NCBI RefSeq assembly: GCF_900129875.1
Contig: NZ_FQXC01000004.1
Coordinates: 124,001 to 188,000, forward strand
Reading direction: 5' to 3'
DNA from: Marivita hallyeonensis
Lineage (GTDB): Bacteria > Pseudomonadota > Alphaproteobacteria > Rhodobacterales > Rhodobacteraceae
Length of the DNA: 64,000 bases
Shown: positions 19,386 through 27,708 of the stretch, in pieces
How positions within the stretch are numbered: position 1 is the first letter of the stretch
How the letters are laid out: each line of letters opens with the position of its first letter
Position numbers and translations under genes: made by a program
Notes under the pieces: model-generated
Databases searched by the model: none
The model's input: only the letters and a program-made list of their open reading frames with translations
What the model was told of the DNA's origin: nothing

Positions 19386-20156
19386 CTACACTTTCCCGAT
19401 CTCGTGCACGCCCCTCGCCTCTGCCGTTGCACCCGCGCGCATCCAGGAATGCTCGGATGAGATGAAGAAACAGCTCATTCCGTATTGCGACCAGTCCTGC
19501 GCCTTCTGTGCGTTGGCGACCCAGGACACGTAGGCTTTCCCTGCGGCTCCTGCCGCCTTGCCGACACGCTCCATCGCGTGCGCAAGGTCGTCCGAGGTCT
19601 GGTTGTCATGCCCGTACCCGACAGACAGATCAGCGGGACCCAGGAACAGAGCGTCGACTCCGTCGGTCTCGGCGATTGCATCGGACGCGTCCACGCCTTC
19701 CGGTTCTTCGATTTGCACGATGACCACGGTCTCATCCTGCGATTTCTTCAGGAGGTCCGGCATGGACTGGGTCGCATACCCGGCCCAGCGGGTCGAACCG
19801 GCATAGCCCCGTCCGCCCCGCCCGAAGCGTGCGGCGCGTGCCACGTCCGCCGCCTTCGCGGCGCTGTCCACATGAGGCACCACGATTCCCACCGCGCCGC
19901 AATCCAGCGCCTGCAGGATCTCGCGGGCGGAACTGTCGCCGACACGCACCAGAACCGGGAAATCCAGTGCCCGGCCCATCGCGCAGCATGCGTCAATGGC
20001 GCTCCGGTCGAACGGTGCGTGTTCGGCATCGAGGCACACGAAATCCAACTCCGACTGCGCCAGGACCTCGATCAATTGCAGCGCCGGGGTCTTCAGAAAC
20101 GTGCCCGCCAACGGCACGCGTGACAGCAAACGTTGGCGAAATCCGGCGATCTGCAT
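19386..20156 (-). CDS. HpcH/HpaI aldolase family protein
   Basis: The 256-residue protein is of the class II pyruvate-dependent aldolase / citrate-lyase-beta fold: GTFLKTPALQLIEVLAQS, FVCLDAEHAPFD, VPHVDSAAKAADVARAARFG, and VIVQIEEPEGVDASDAIA with metal-binding Glu and Asp. Family members cleave 4-hydroxy-2-oxo acids such as 2,4-dihydroxyhept-2-enedioate to pyruvate plus aldehyde. The start at 20156 has AGGAG 7-8 bases upstream. The open frame continues to 21194, but that extension is antisense to the exonuclease gene. It stands alone, so the natural substrate is unclear. Confidence 0.88.
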   Translation of the reverse strand: MQIAGFRQRLLSRVPLAGTFLKTPALQLIEVLAQSELDFVCLDAEHAPFDRSAIDACCAMGRALDFPVLVRVGDSSAREILQALDCGAVGIVVPHVDSAAKAADVARAARFGRGGRGYAGSTRWAGYATQSMPDLLKKSQDETVVIVQIEEPEGVDASDAIAETDGVDALFLGPADLSVGYGHDNQTSDDLAHAMERVGKAAGAAGKAYVSWVANAQKAQDWSQYGMSCFFISSEHSWMRAGATAEARGVHEIGKV

Positions 20157-20252
20157 GGGAGGCTCCTCGTGGTCTGGTCGGCCTACACTACGCCCCGGGC
20201 GCGCGGTGGCAAGCCTCTGGCGAAGGCAGGCACGGGTTCTATAGTGAGAGGC

Positions 20253-21263
20253 ATGACCGATCCCGTCCTCAGCTTTACCGACCGTGGCATCTATTGCGCT
20301 GCGGGCGATTTCTACATCGACCCGTGGCGTCCAGTGGACCGCGCGCTTATCACACACGGCCATGCCGACCACGCGCGTCCGGGTCATCGGCGGTATCTCT
20401 GCACCGATGCCTGCGCCCCGGTGATGCGCCATCGGCTGGGAGAGATCAGCGTCGAAACCGTGCGCTTCGGCGAACAACGCAGGATCGGCGATGCACTTGT
20501 GTCCTTCCACCCGGCAGGCCACCTTCCCGGTTCGGCGCAAATCCGGGTCGAGGTTGGCGGAGAGGTCTGGGTCGCGTCCGGCGATTACAAGGTCGTGCCC
20601 GACGGTATTTCGGAGCCGTTCGAACCGGTGAAATGCCACAGCTTCATCACCGAATGCACCTTCGGCCTGCCCGTTTTCAAATGGGACGATCAGTCGGTTG
20701 TCGCCAAAGAACTGAACGACTGGTGGGCCAGCACCGCCGCCGACGGTAAGACGGCGATCCTCGGGGCCTATTCGCTGGGCAAAGCGCAGCGGCTCCTGTC
20801 GATGCTTGATCCGGATATCGGCCCGATCCTCACGCACGGCGCGGTCGAAAACACGAACGCCGTCCTTCGCGAACAAGGTTACGCGCTTCCCGACACCATT
20901 TACGTGACACCCGATCTGAATCCGAAGGACTTTCCCGGCGCTTTGGTCATCGCGCCGCCCTCGGCGCTCGGTTCGCAATGGTCGCGGCGGTTTGGCGCCG
21001 CATCCACCGCCTTTGCGTCGGGCTGGATGCGCCTGCGCGGTGTGCGGCGCAGACGGGCGGCGGATCGGGGGTTCGTCATTTCCGACCACGCCGATTGGGC
21101 GGGCCTGATGCAGGCGATCGAGGCGACAGGCGCAGAAAGTGTATATGCGACGCATGGATACACGGACATCTTCGCGCGATGGCTGAATACGCAAGGCTAC
21201 AACGCACAGGTCGTCCCGACCGAATTTGGCGGTGAGGATGACGAGGCGGAGGAAGCGGCATGA
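20253..21263 (+). CDS. Ligase-associated DNA exonuclease (MBL fold, beta-CASP-like)
   Basis: The 336-residue metallo-beta-lactamase-fold nuclease has the metal site THGHADHARPGH at residues 34-45, then the SGDYK region, a long middle insertion, and SDHADWAGLMQAI near the end. It belongs to the exonucleases encoded with ATP-dependent DNA ligases in a bacterial repair cassette. The ATG at 20253 is used; the frame extends upstream to 20133 without a better start. Its last codons overlap the ligase start by 4 bases, indicating translational coupling. Confidence 0.9.
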   Translation: MTDPVLSFTDRGIYCAAGDFYIDPWRPVDRALITHGHADHARPGHRRYLCTDACAPVMRHRLGEISVETVRFGEQRRIGDALVSFHPAGHLPGSAQIRVEVGGEVWVASGDYKVVPDGISEPFEPVKCHSFITECTFGLPVFKWDDQSVVAKELNDWWASTAADGKTAILGAYSLGKAQRLLSMLDPDIGPILTHGAVENTNAVLREQGYALPDTIYVTPDLNPKDFPGALVIAPPSALGSQWSRRFGAASTAFASGWMRLRGVRRRRAADRGFVISDHADWAGLMQAIEATGAESVYATHGYTDIFARWLNTQGYNAQVVPTEFGGEDDEAEEAA

Positions 21264-22852
21264 AGGATTTCGCCGCCCTCTTCACCGCCGTCGATCAGAC
21301 CACCAAGACCACCGCCAAAACCAAGGCGCTGGCGGAGTTCTTCACGACGGCCAGCGACGACGACAAGCTGTGGACCATCGCGCTCTTTTCCGGCCGACGC
21401 CCCAAGCGCGCTGTCACCACAACGCAGTTGCGCGAATGGGCTGCCGAGGTTGGTGGCGTCCCGCTCTGGCTGCTGGAGGAAAGCTATCCCATCGTCGGTG
21501 ATCTGGCCGAGACCATCGCCCTCACCCTGCCGCCGCCGACCCGCGAAAGCGACCTGCCGCTCACCCATTGGATCACCGAACTCAAGTCCCTCGCGGCGCT
21601 GGACATTGATCAGCGCAAGGCACGCATCCTCGACGCGTGGGATCAGCTTGATCCGATCGAGCGGTTCCTGTTCAACAAGCTCATCACCGGCGGCTTCCGC
21701 ATCGGCGTCAGCCGCAAGCTGATGACCCGCGCGCTGGCGCAGGCCACCGGGCAGGACGAACCCAGCCTTGCGCACCGCCTTATGGGCGGCTGGACGCCCG
21801 AGACGACCACGTTTCACGATCTGATTGAGGCCGAGGATGCCGAAGCAGACGATAGCCGCCCCTACCCGTTCTACCTCGCATATCAGCTGGAGGACGCGCC
21901 AGAGGACCTCGGATCACCCGAAGATTGGCGAGCGGAATGGAAATGGGACGGCATCCGCGGTCAGGTCATCCTGCGCAGCGGCACGCACCACGTCTGGTCA
22001 CGCGGTGAAGAACTGATGACCGACCGCTTTCCCGAATTCGCCCGCCTGCCGGATTTTTTACCGGATGGTATAGTTGTCGATGGAGAGATCGTTGCGTGGG
22101 ACGGTACTCAGCCGCATCCGTTCAACACGCTTCAGGCGCGGATCGGGCGGAAGACAGTGCCGAAAAAGCTTTTGAAAGAGGCGCCGGTGATCCTTCTGGC
22201 CTATGACCTTTTGGAAGAAAGCGGCGCAGACCTCCGCGATCTGCCCCTGCAGGACCGCCGCGCCCGCATGGATGCCCTGCTCCAAAACCTGCCCGACGAC
22301 GCGCCCATTCGTCCGGCGCCTCCTTTGGCGTTTGACGATTGGGACTCACTCGCCAACATCCGCGCCACCGCCCGCGATCACCGCGCTGAGGGGGTGATGC
22401 TGAAACGGCTGGACAGCCCCTATCTCTCGGGGCGCAAAAAGGGCGACTGGTGGAAATGGAAGCTCGATCCGCTGACCGTCGATGCAGTGATGATCTACGC
22501 GCAGCAGGGCTCTGGACGACGCGCCAACCTCTTCACCGATTTCACCTTCGCGGTCTGGAACGGCAACGACCTTGTGCCCTTCACCAAAGCCTATTCCGGC
22601 CTCACGGACGAGGAATTCCGCAAGATCACGGCCTGGGTGCGCAAGAACACGCAGCAGCGTTTTGGACCGGTGCGGCAGGTGAAACCGGAACACGTCTTCG
22701 AAATCGCCTTCGAAGGCATCCACGCCTCGCCGCGCCACAAGTCCGGCATTGCACTCCGCTTTCCCCGCATGTCGCGCTGGCGTCATGACAAACCGCTGCA
22801 AGAGGCGAATACGCTCGACGATCTGAAAGACCTGTTGGAGACCTATGGATAA
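21260..22852 (+). CDS. ATP-dependent DNA ligase
   Basis: The 530-residue ligase has an N-terminal helical DNA-binding domain (1-200), then the nucleotidyltransferase domain with motif I EWKWDGIRGQ (catalytic Lys228 is AMP-linked), motif III VVDGEIVAWDG, motif IV EGVMLKR and motif V WWKWKLDP. The C-terminal OB fold ends HKSGIALRFPRMSRWRHDK. Ligases of this cassette seal nicks in a non-essential repair pathway, distinct from the replicative NAD-dependent LigA. It overlaps the exonuclease gene by 4 bases and the next gene by 8 bases. The Lhr-like helicase and phosphoesterase that often complete the cassette are not next to it. Confidence 0.93.
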   Translation: MKDFAALFTAVDQTTKTTAKTKALAEFFTTASDDDKLWTIALFSGRRPKRAVTTTQLREWAAEVGGVPLWLLEESYPIVGDLAETIALTLPPPTRESDLPLTHWITELKSLAALDIDQRKARILDAWDQLDPIERFLFNKLITGGFRIGVSRKLMTRALAQATGQDEPSLAHRLMGGWTPETTTFHDLIEAEDAEADDSRPYPFYLAYQLEDAPEDLGSPEDWRAEWKWDGIRGQVILRSGTHHVWSRGEELMTDRFPEFARLPDFLPDGIVVDGEIVAWDGTQPHPFNTLQARIGRKTVPKKLLKEAPVILLAYDLLEESGADLRDLPLQDRRARMDALLQNLPDDAPIRPAPPLAFDDWDSLANIRATARDHRAEGVMLKRLDSPYLSGRKKGDWWKWKLDPLTVDAVMIYAQQGSGRRANLFTDFTFAVWNGNDLVPFTKAYSGLTDEEFRKITAWVRKNTQQRFGPVRQVKPEHVFEIAFEGIHASPRHKSGIALRFPRMSRWRHDKPLQEANTLDDLKDLLETYG

Positions 22853-23705
22853 GCCCACCGCCATCGCACCGCCTGTGCAGATCACGCCGCCCAGCGCCAC
22901 GTTGCCCGTGAATGCCTGCGATGCGCATGTGCACCTGATCGGCGATGACTTCGCTCTGTGGGACGGCCGGATCGAGAATCCGCCGCCCGGGACAATCGAC
23001 ACTTGGCTCGACCGCTATCGCGCGCATCTCGCAGCGCTCGGCTGCTCGCGTGGCGTCATCGTGCACTCCATCCTCTACGGCGGCGACAACAGTATCACGC
23101 TTGAGGCGACCCGACGTATGGGCGACCAGTTCCGCGCGGTCTGTCTGATTTCCGACAACGCGACCGAGGCCGAAATCGCTGCACTCGCCGGGAAAGGCTG
23201 CAAGGCGGTGCGGCTCAACTATGTGCACGGCGGGCTTTTGTCCTGGGACGGCATGAAGCGCCTCGCGCCGAAGCTCGCCGATCACGGGCTGCATGTCGAA
23301 ATGCTCGCCCATTCCCACCTGCATCTTGAAGAGCTTGCGCCGCAAGTGCCACACCTGCCCGTCCAGGTCGTCTTCGACCACTGCGCGTGGCCCGACCCGA
23401 AGCTGGGCGTCACGGACGGGCACAAAGCTCTCGAACGCCTGCTGGCCGACGGCCACGCCTGGACCAAGCTCAGCGCCACCTACCGCCACACGCCAGAGCC
23501 GCAAGACCTGATCCGGCGTCTGGCCAAGGCCAACCCCGACCGCATCCTCTGGGGCAGTGACTGGCCGCATCTGATGCTGAACGGTGTGCTGATGCCCGAT
23601 GCGGGCCAGCAACTGAACCTTGTCCTCGACGCAATCCCCGACGACACGACACGCCAGAAGCTCTTTACCGACAATCCGGCGCGCCTCTACGGCTTTGCCT
23701 CTTGA
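22845..23705 (+). CDS. Amidohydrolase family protein (2-pyrone-4,6-dicarboxylate lactonase-like)
   Basis: The 286-residue TIM-barrel hydrolase has the early metal motif CDAHVHLIG, VQVVFDHCAWPDP in the middle and ILWGSDWPHLML near the end, as in the PDC lactonase (LigI) branch of COG3618. These enzymes hydrolyse lactones or decarboxylate aromatic acids. It overlaps the ligase gene by 8 bases, so it rides on the exonuclease-ligase transcript, although no functional link is obvious. The substrate is not determinable from sequence. Confidence 0.82.
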   Translation: MDKPTAIAPPVQITPPSATLPVNACDAHVHLIGDDFALWDGRIENPPPGTIDTWLDRYRAHLAALGCSRGVIVHSILYGGDNSITLEATRRMGDQFRAVCLISDNATEAEIAALAGKGCKAVRLNYVHGGLLSWDGMKRLAPKLADHGLHVEMLAHSHLHLEELAPQVPHLPVQVVFDHCAWPDPKLGVTDGHKALERLLADGHAWTKLSATYRHTPEPQDLIRRLAKANPDRILWGSDWPHLMLNGVLMPDAGQQLNLVLDAIPDDTTRQKLFTDNPARLYGFAS

Positions 23706-23731
23706 ACCTTGGCCGCGCGCGGCACAGGTTC
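23704..23731 (+). other. Nested hairpin at the amidohydrolase stop
   Basis: Outer arms GAACCT (23704-23709) and AGGTTC (23726-23731) enclose inner arms CCGCG / CGCGG. The structure starts inside the amidohydrolase stop codon and ends about 15 bases before the ribosome site of the oligoendopeptidase gene. It may be a terminator without U tract, an attenuator, or chance. Confidence 0.4.
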
Positions 23732-23759
23732 CACAGCAACAAGGAACAGGAGACGACCC

Positions 23760-25580
23760 ATGCTGCGCACCCCTACCCCCGTATTCGATGCCAATGCCAA
23801 GACCGGCACCAAAGACCTCGGGGACCTGCCGGAATGGGATCTGACAGATCTCTATGCCTCTGACGAGGCTGCCGAGTTGAAGCGGGATCTCGACTGGTTG
23901 GAGGCAGCCTGCAAAAGCTTTGCCGCAGATTACGAAGGCAAGCTGGGCGATCTGACCGCCGAGCAATTCCTCGAAGCGATCCACCGTCACGAGAAGATCG
24001 AAAACATCGGCGGGCGCATAATGTCCTATGCGGGTCTGCGCTACTACCAGCTGACCACCGATGCCCAGCGCGCGAAGTTTCTGTCGGACCATCAGGAGAA
24101 GGTGACGATCTACACCACGCCGCTCGTCTTCTTCACGCTGGAACTCAACCGCATCGAAGACGCCAAGATCGACGCGCTGTTCGAGGCGAACGCAGACCTT
24201 GCCCGCTACAAACCCGCCATCCGCCGCATCCGCGCGATGAAACCCTACCAGCTGTCCGACGAGATGGAGAAGTTCCTGCACGATCTCGGCGTCGTCGGCG
24301 ACGCGTGGGAGCGGCTGTTCGACGAAACCATCGCCGGGCTGGAATTCGAAGTGGACGGGGAGCCGCTCAATATCGAGGGCACGCTCAACCTGCTCACCGA
24401 ACAGGACCGCGCAAAGCGCGAGGCGGCCGCGAAAGAGCTGGCCGCCGTCTTTGCCGAAAACATCAAGATCTTCGCCCGCGTCCACAACACGCAGGCCAAA
24501 GAGAAAGAGATCATGGACCGCTGGCGTGGCATGCCCACCGCCCAGACCGGGCGGCACTTGTCGAACGATGTGGAGCCCGAAGTGGTCGAGGCGCTGCGTG
24601 ATGCGGTGGTGGCCGCCTACCCAAAACTCAGCCATCGCTACTACGAGCTGAAACGGAAGTGGCTCGGCCTCGACAAGATGCAAGTCTGGGATCGCAATGC
24701 GCCGCTGCCGATGGAAGCGACCCGCATCGTCAATTGGGACGAGGCGACCGAGACCGTGATGAACGCCTACAACGCCTTCGACCCGCGCATGTCAGAGATC
24801 GCCAAGCCGTTCTTCACCGATGGCTGGATCGACGCGGCGGTGAAACCGGGCAAGGCGCCCGGCGCGTTCGCCCACCCGACCGTCACGACCGTGCATCCTT
24901 ACGTGATGCTTAACTACCTCGGCAAACCGCGCGACGTGATGACCCTCGCACATGAGCTGGGCCACGGCGTGCATCAGGTGCTGGCCGCCGATCAGGGCGA
25001 GATGCTGGCGTCGACGCCTTTGACGCTAGCGGAGACCGCCTCCGTTTTCGGCGAGATGCTCACCTTCCGCCGGATGCTCGACAACGCGAAGGACGATGCC
25101 GAGAAGAAGGTGCTTTTGGCCAGCAAGGTCGAAGACATGATCAACACGGTCGTCCGCCAGATCGCGTTCTACGATTTCGAATGCAAACTGCACGCCGCGC
25201 GGCGTGGCGGCGAACTCACCCCCGACGATATCAACACGCTCTGGATGTCCGTGCAGGCCGAGTCGCTCGGCCCTGCGTTCGAGTTCATGGACGGGTACGA
25301 GACGTTCTGGGCCTACATCCCGCACTTCGTGCACTCGCCCTTCTACGTATACGCATACGCCTTCGGTGACGGTTTGGTGAACGCGCTCTATGCGGTCTAC
25401 GAAGAAAACCCTGAGGGCTTCCAGGACAAGTATTTCGACATGCTCAAGGCGGGCGGCTCTAAGCACCACAAGGATTTGCTCGCCCCGTTCGGCCTCGACG
25501 CCAGCGACCCGAAGTTCTGGGACAAGGGTCTCAGCATGATCTCGGTCTTCATCGACGAATTGGAGGCGATGGAAGACTAA
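23760..25580 (+). CDS. pepF: M3 family oligoendopeptidase F
   Basis: The 606-residue zinc peptidase has the M3 motif HELGHGVHQ near residue 400 and the downstream metal ligand in LAETASVFGEM. The N-terminal LPEWDLTDLYASDEA is the usual opening of PepF/M3B enzymes, which degrade short peptides in the cytosol. The ATG at 23760 has AGGAG 8 bases upstream; the frame extends to 23709 without a site. It is the second-last gene of a plus-strand run and is followed 3 bases later by a small membrane gene. Confidence 0.93.
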   Translation: MLRTPTPVFDANAKTGTKDLGDLPEWDLTDLYASDEAAELKRDLDWLEAACKSFAADYEGKLGDLTAEQFLEAIHRHEKIENIGGRIMSYAGLRYYQLTTDAQRAKFLSDHQEKVTIYTTPLVFFTLELNRIEDAKIDALFEANADLARYKPAIRRIRAMKPYQLSDEMEKFLHDLGVVGDAWERLFDETIAGLEFEVDGEPLNIEGTLNLLTEQDRAKREAAAKELAAVFAENIKIFARVHNTQAKEKEIMDRWRGMPTAQTGRHLSNDVEPEVVEALRDAVVAAYPKLSHRYYELKRKWLGLDKMQVWDRNAPLPMEATRIVNWDEATETVMNAYNAFDPRMSEIAKPFFTDGWIDAAVKPGKAPGAFAHPTVTTVHPYVMLNYLGKPRDVMTLAHELGHGVHQVLAADQGEMLASTPLTLAETASVFGEMLTFRRMLDNAKDDAEKKVLLASKVEDMINTVVRQIAFYDFECKLHAARRGGELTPDDINTLWMSVQAESLGPAFEFMDGYETFWAYIPHFVHSPFYVYAYAFGDGLVNALYAVYEENPEGFQDKYFDMLKAGGSKHHKDLLAPFGLDASDPKFWDKGLSMISVFIDELEAMED

Positions 25581-25583
25581 GGC

Positions 25584-25820
25584 TTGCCCAGGGGTAAAAC
25601 CGCTCAATTCAGCTGGCGCACCCGTTTGCGCCGGCTTCTCGTACGGATCCGCGCCCGTGTACCACCGGGATTGCGGCTTGTCCTGGGGCTCCTTTTGATC
25701 GTTGGCGGCATCCTCGGCTTCCTGCCGGTTCTGGGCTTCTGGATGATCCCCCTCGGATTCGCGGTGGCGGCACTCGATGTCGTTCCGGTCTGGCGATGGC
25801 TCAAGCGCAGACGGGAATGA
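25584..25820 (+). CDS. Small PGPGW-like two-helix membrane protein
   Basis: The 78-residue protein reads from a TTG 3 bases after the pepF stop. A basic N-terminus (RTRLRRLLVRIRARV) is followed by hydrophobic LVLGLLLIVGGILGFLPVLG and FWMIPLGFAVAALDVVPVW, a pattern of the small PGPGW-type transmembrane proteins. It ends in a basic tail. Coupling to pepF is likely. Its stop abuts the stop of the convergent zinc-finger gene (shared TGATCA). Function unknown. Confidence 0.65.
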   Translation: MPRGKTAQFSWRTRLRRLLVRIRARVPPGLRLVLGLLLIVGGILGFLPVLGFWMIPLGFAVAALDVVPVWRWLKRRRE

Positions 25821-26090
25821 TCACTTCAACTGGCTGTCCTTGGACCCACGGCGGTTGATCCCCGCCCGCGCCTTGAAAGCTCCGTCGCGCTCTTGCTGGC
25901 AGTCGATGCAGAGCTTCACCCCCGGGATCGCGATGCGGCGCTTTTCGGGGATTTCCTCGTCACATTCGGCGCAATGGGTCAGGCTTTCGCCTACCGGTGA
26001 TTTCCGCGCTTTCAGCCGCGCCAGTTCGTCCTGAATCGACGCGTCGATCTGATCTTGCACCGCACCGTCGCGGGTCCAACCGCCTGCCAT
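25821..26090 (-). CDS. DksA/TraR C4-type zinc-finger protein
   Basis: The 89-residue protein has four cysteines in CAECDEEIPEKRR ... CIDCQQERD, the C-terminal zinc finger of DksA/TraR proteins. The short N-terminal coil (IDASIQDELARLKARKS) is much shorter than full DksA (about 140-150 residues), so it is closer to TraR or YbiI-like small members that bind the RNA polymerase secondary channel. The ATG at 26090 is chosen; the frame runs upstream to 26201 over the next gene's promoter. It is convergent with the membrane gene, with no spacer. Confidence 0.85.
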   Translation of the reverse strand: MAGGWTRDGAVQDQIDASIQDELARLKARKSPVGESLTHCAECDEEIPEKRRIAIPGVKLCIDCQQERDGAFKARAGINRRGSKDSQLK

Positions 26091-26199
26091 GTCGCTTGCC
26101 CGCCAGTTTACACATTCACGATGGGCAGTGCGCCGGGCCGTTGCAAGAGGCTTGTCCGGTCCCGCGTCTCGCGCCATGGTTCCCACTTGGAGGTTTCTC

Positions 26200-26820
26200 A
26201 TGCCCGATTTCGATCTCGAAAAGGCCTATGCCATCGACGGCGCAGAGGATGCCAAGGCGTTCTACGACACATGGGCCGCCGCCTATGACAGTGGGTTCAG
26301 CGACCGGCACGGCTATGTCGCGCCGCGCGAAATCGCACGTGTTTTCAAATCGCTCTCTGACGGCAATGATCCCATCCTCGATATCGGTGCAGGCACCGGA
26401 TTGGTGGCGGAGCATCTGACCGGCTGCGTGGTTGACGGGATCGACATTTCCGAAGGTATGCTGGCCGAAGCGACGGCAAAGGGTGTCTATCGCACCTGCA
26501 TCCAAGCGGACCTCACCAAGACGCTGCCCGTGGACGATGCAAGCTACGGTGGCTTCGTGTCCTGCGGGACGTTCACGCACGGTCATGTCGGCGCGGACGT
26601 CCTGCCGGAGCTGATCCGCATCGCGAGACCGGGGGCGCTGTTCACCTGTGGGGTGATCCCGTCCGTGTATGACGGGGCCGGGTTCGGATCGCGTTTGGCC
26701 TTGCTTGTCGCCACAGACGCGATCACGCCGGTCGATTTCCGCGAGTTCGCGATCTACGAAAACGCCACGCATGATCACGCCGACGATCGCGGGCTCGCCA
26801 TGATTTTCCGCCGGCTCTGA
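26200..26820 (+). CDS. Class I SAM-dependent methyltransferase
   Basis: The 206-residue protein has the SAM-binding motif I ILDIGAGTGLVAEHL near residue 70 and the acidic residue in VDGIDISEGML, then the motif LIRIARPGALFTCGVI. It starts at an ATG with TTGGAGG 7 bases upstream. The N-terminus (FDLEKAYAIDGAEDAKAFYD) matches the ubiquinone/menaquinone-like small methyltransferases of alphaproteobacteria. The substrate is unknown. It is followed 50 bases later by glutathione peroxidase on the same strand. Confidence 0.85.
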   Translation: MPDFDLEKAYAIDGAEDAKAFYDTWAAAYDSGFSDRHGYVAPREIARVFKSLSDGNDPILDIGAGTGLVAEHLTGCVVDGIDISEGMLAEATAKGVYRTCIQADLTKTLPVDDASYGGFVSCGTFTHGHVGADVLPELIRIARPGALFTCGVIPSVYDGAGFGSRLALLVATDAITPVDFREFAIYENATHDHADDRGLAMIFRRL

Positions 26821-26871
26821 GGCTTTCCTTTGGCGCAACCGCGCCTAGCTATTGCGCAAAGGAGAGACCCC

Positions 26872-27390
26872 ATGCGCGTTTTGCTGTCCGCCCTCATCGT
26901 CTGCTGCGCCACGCTGGTTCACGCGGCGATGCCGAGCTTCACGTTCCCGTCCATCGACGGCGGCGATATCGATCTGGCGGACTGGCGTGGTCAGCCGGTT
27001 CTGGTTGTGAACACTGCATCCCGATGTGGGTTCACGCCGCAATACGACGGGTTGCAGGCGCTCTACGACCGCTATCGCGATCAGGGATTGGTCGTGCTGG
27101 CGGTGCCATCCAACGACTTCCGGCAGGAGCTGGCATCAAACGACGAGGTGAAGGACTTCTGCGAAGTGAATTTCGGCCTCGACATTCCGATGACGACGAT
27201 CACGCCCGTGCTGGGCGAGGACGCGCATCCGTTTTACACATGGGTCCGCGAGGAAGCCGGGTTTGCGCCCGCTTGGAATTTCAACAAAATCCTGATTGCG
27301 CCAGATGGCAGTGTGGCCGCCACGTTCGGATCGAACGCGCGGCCACTGTCCCGTCCCGTCATCTCTGCGATAACGGCGGTTTTGAACTGA
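26872..27390 (+). CDS. Exported glutathione peroxidase-like thiol peroxidase
   Basis: The 172-residue protein has a signal-peptide-like N-terminus (MRVLLSALIVCCATLVHAAM), then the peroxidatic Cys52 in NTASRCGFTPQYDGLQ, VPSNDFRQE where most homologues read NQFGxQE, and the conserved Trp-Asn-Phe (WNFNKILI). The active site uses cysteine rather than selenocysteine. It probably reduces hydroperoxides in the periplasm with thioredoxin-like reductant. AAGGAG lies 8 bases before the start. It converges directly on the YdcH gene, stop to stop. Confidence 0.9.
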   Translation: MRVLLSALIVCCATLVHAAMPSFTFPSIDGGDIDLADWRGQPVLVVNTASRCGFTPQYDGLQALYDRYRDQGLVVLAVPSNDFRQELASNDEVKDFCEVNFGLDIPMTTITPVLGEDAHPFYTWVREEAGFAPAWNFNKILIAPDGSVAATFGSNARPLSRPVISAITAVLN

Positions 27391-27627
27391 TCACTTCTGC
27401 AGATAGGACCAGATTTCATCCTTGAGAGCACCGCGCTGCTTGCGCAGGTCGGTCTCGGCAAATGAATCTATCGGTTCGACATTGGTCTCGGCCCGGTGCA
27501 CCGCGCGATTGACTTCGTGATAGCTGTCAAAAAGCTTGGCAAAATGCGCGTCCGACTGCTTGAGCGCGCTCATCTGTTCCACGTGGTCCGGGAATTCCTC
27601 GGCCAACTCGTGCGGGGTGTGTGACAT
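27391..27627 (-). CDS. YdcH/DUF465 family small protein
   Basis: The 78-residue helical protein (HTPHELAEEFPDHVEQMSAL, HEVNRAVHRAET, KQRGALKDEIWSYLQK) has the coiled-coil pattern of DUF465/YdcH proteins, whose function is not known. It has GGAGTGA upstream of the start. Its stop abuts that of glutathione peroxidase, forming TGATCA. It is single, with its own promoter in the 80 bases between it and the nuclease gene. Confidence 0.88.
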   Translation of the reverse strand: MSHTPHELAEEFPDHVEQMSALKQSDAHFAKLFDSYHEVNRAVHRAETNVEPIDSFAETDLRKQRGALKDEIWSYLQK

Positions 27628-27708
27628 GGGTTCACTCCTCTCCTGATGTCTTTCGACACAAGATGTCAGAGCCGTACACCTTTCACTTTGACCCGGATCA
27701 AACCGCTG

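Noticed and set aside
20157-21194. N-terminal extension of the HpcH/HpaI aldolase
   Set aside because: No homology, antisense to the exonuclease, and a good ribosome site exists at 20156.
22626-24683. Minus-strand 685-codon frame
   Set aside because: Antisense to ligase, amidohydrolase and pepF, all with clear motifs; no family resemblance.
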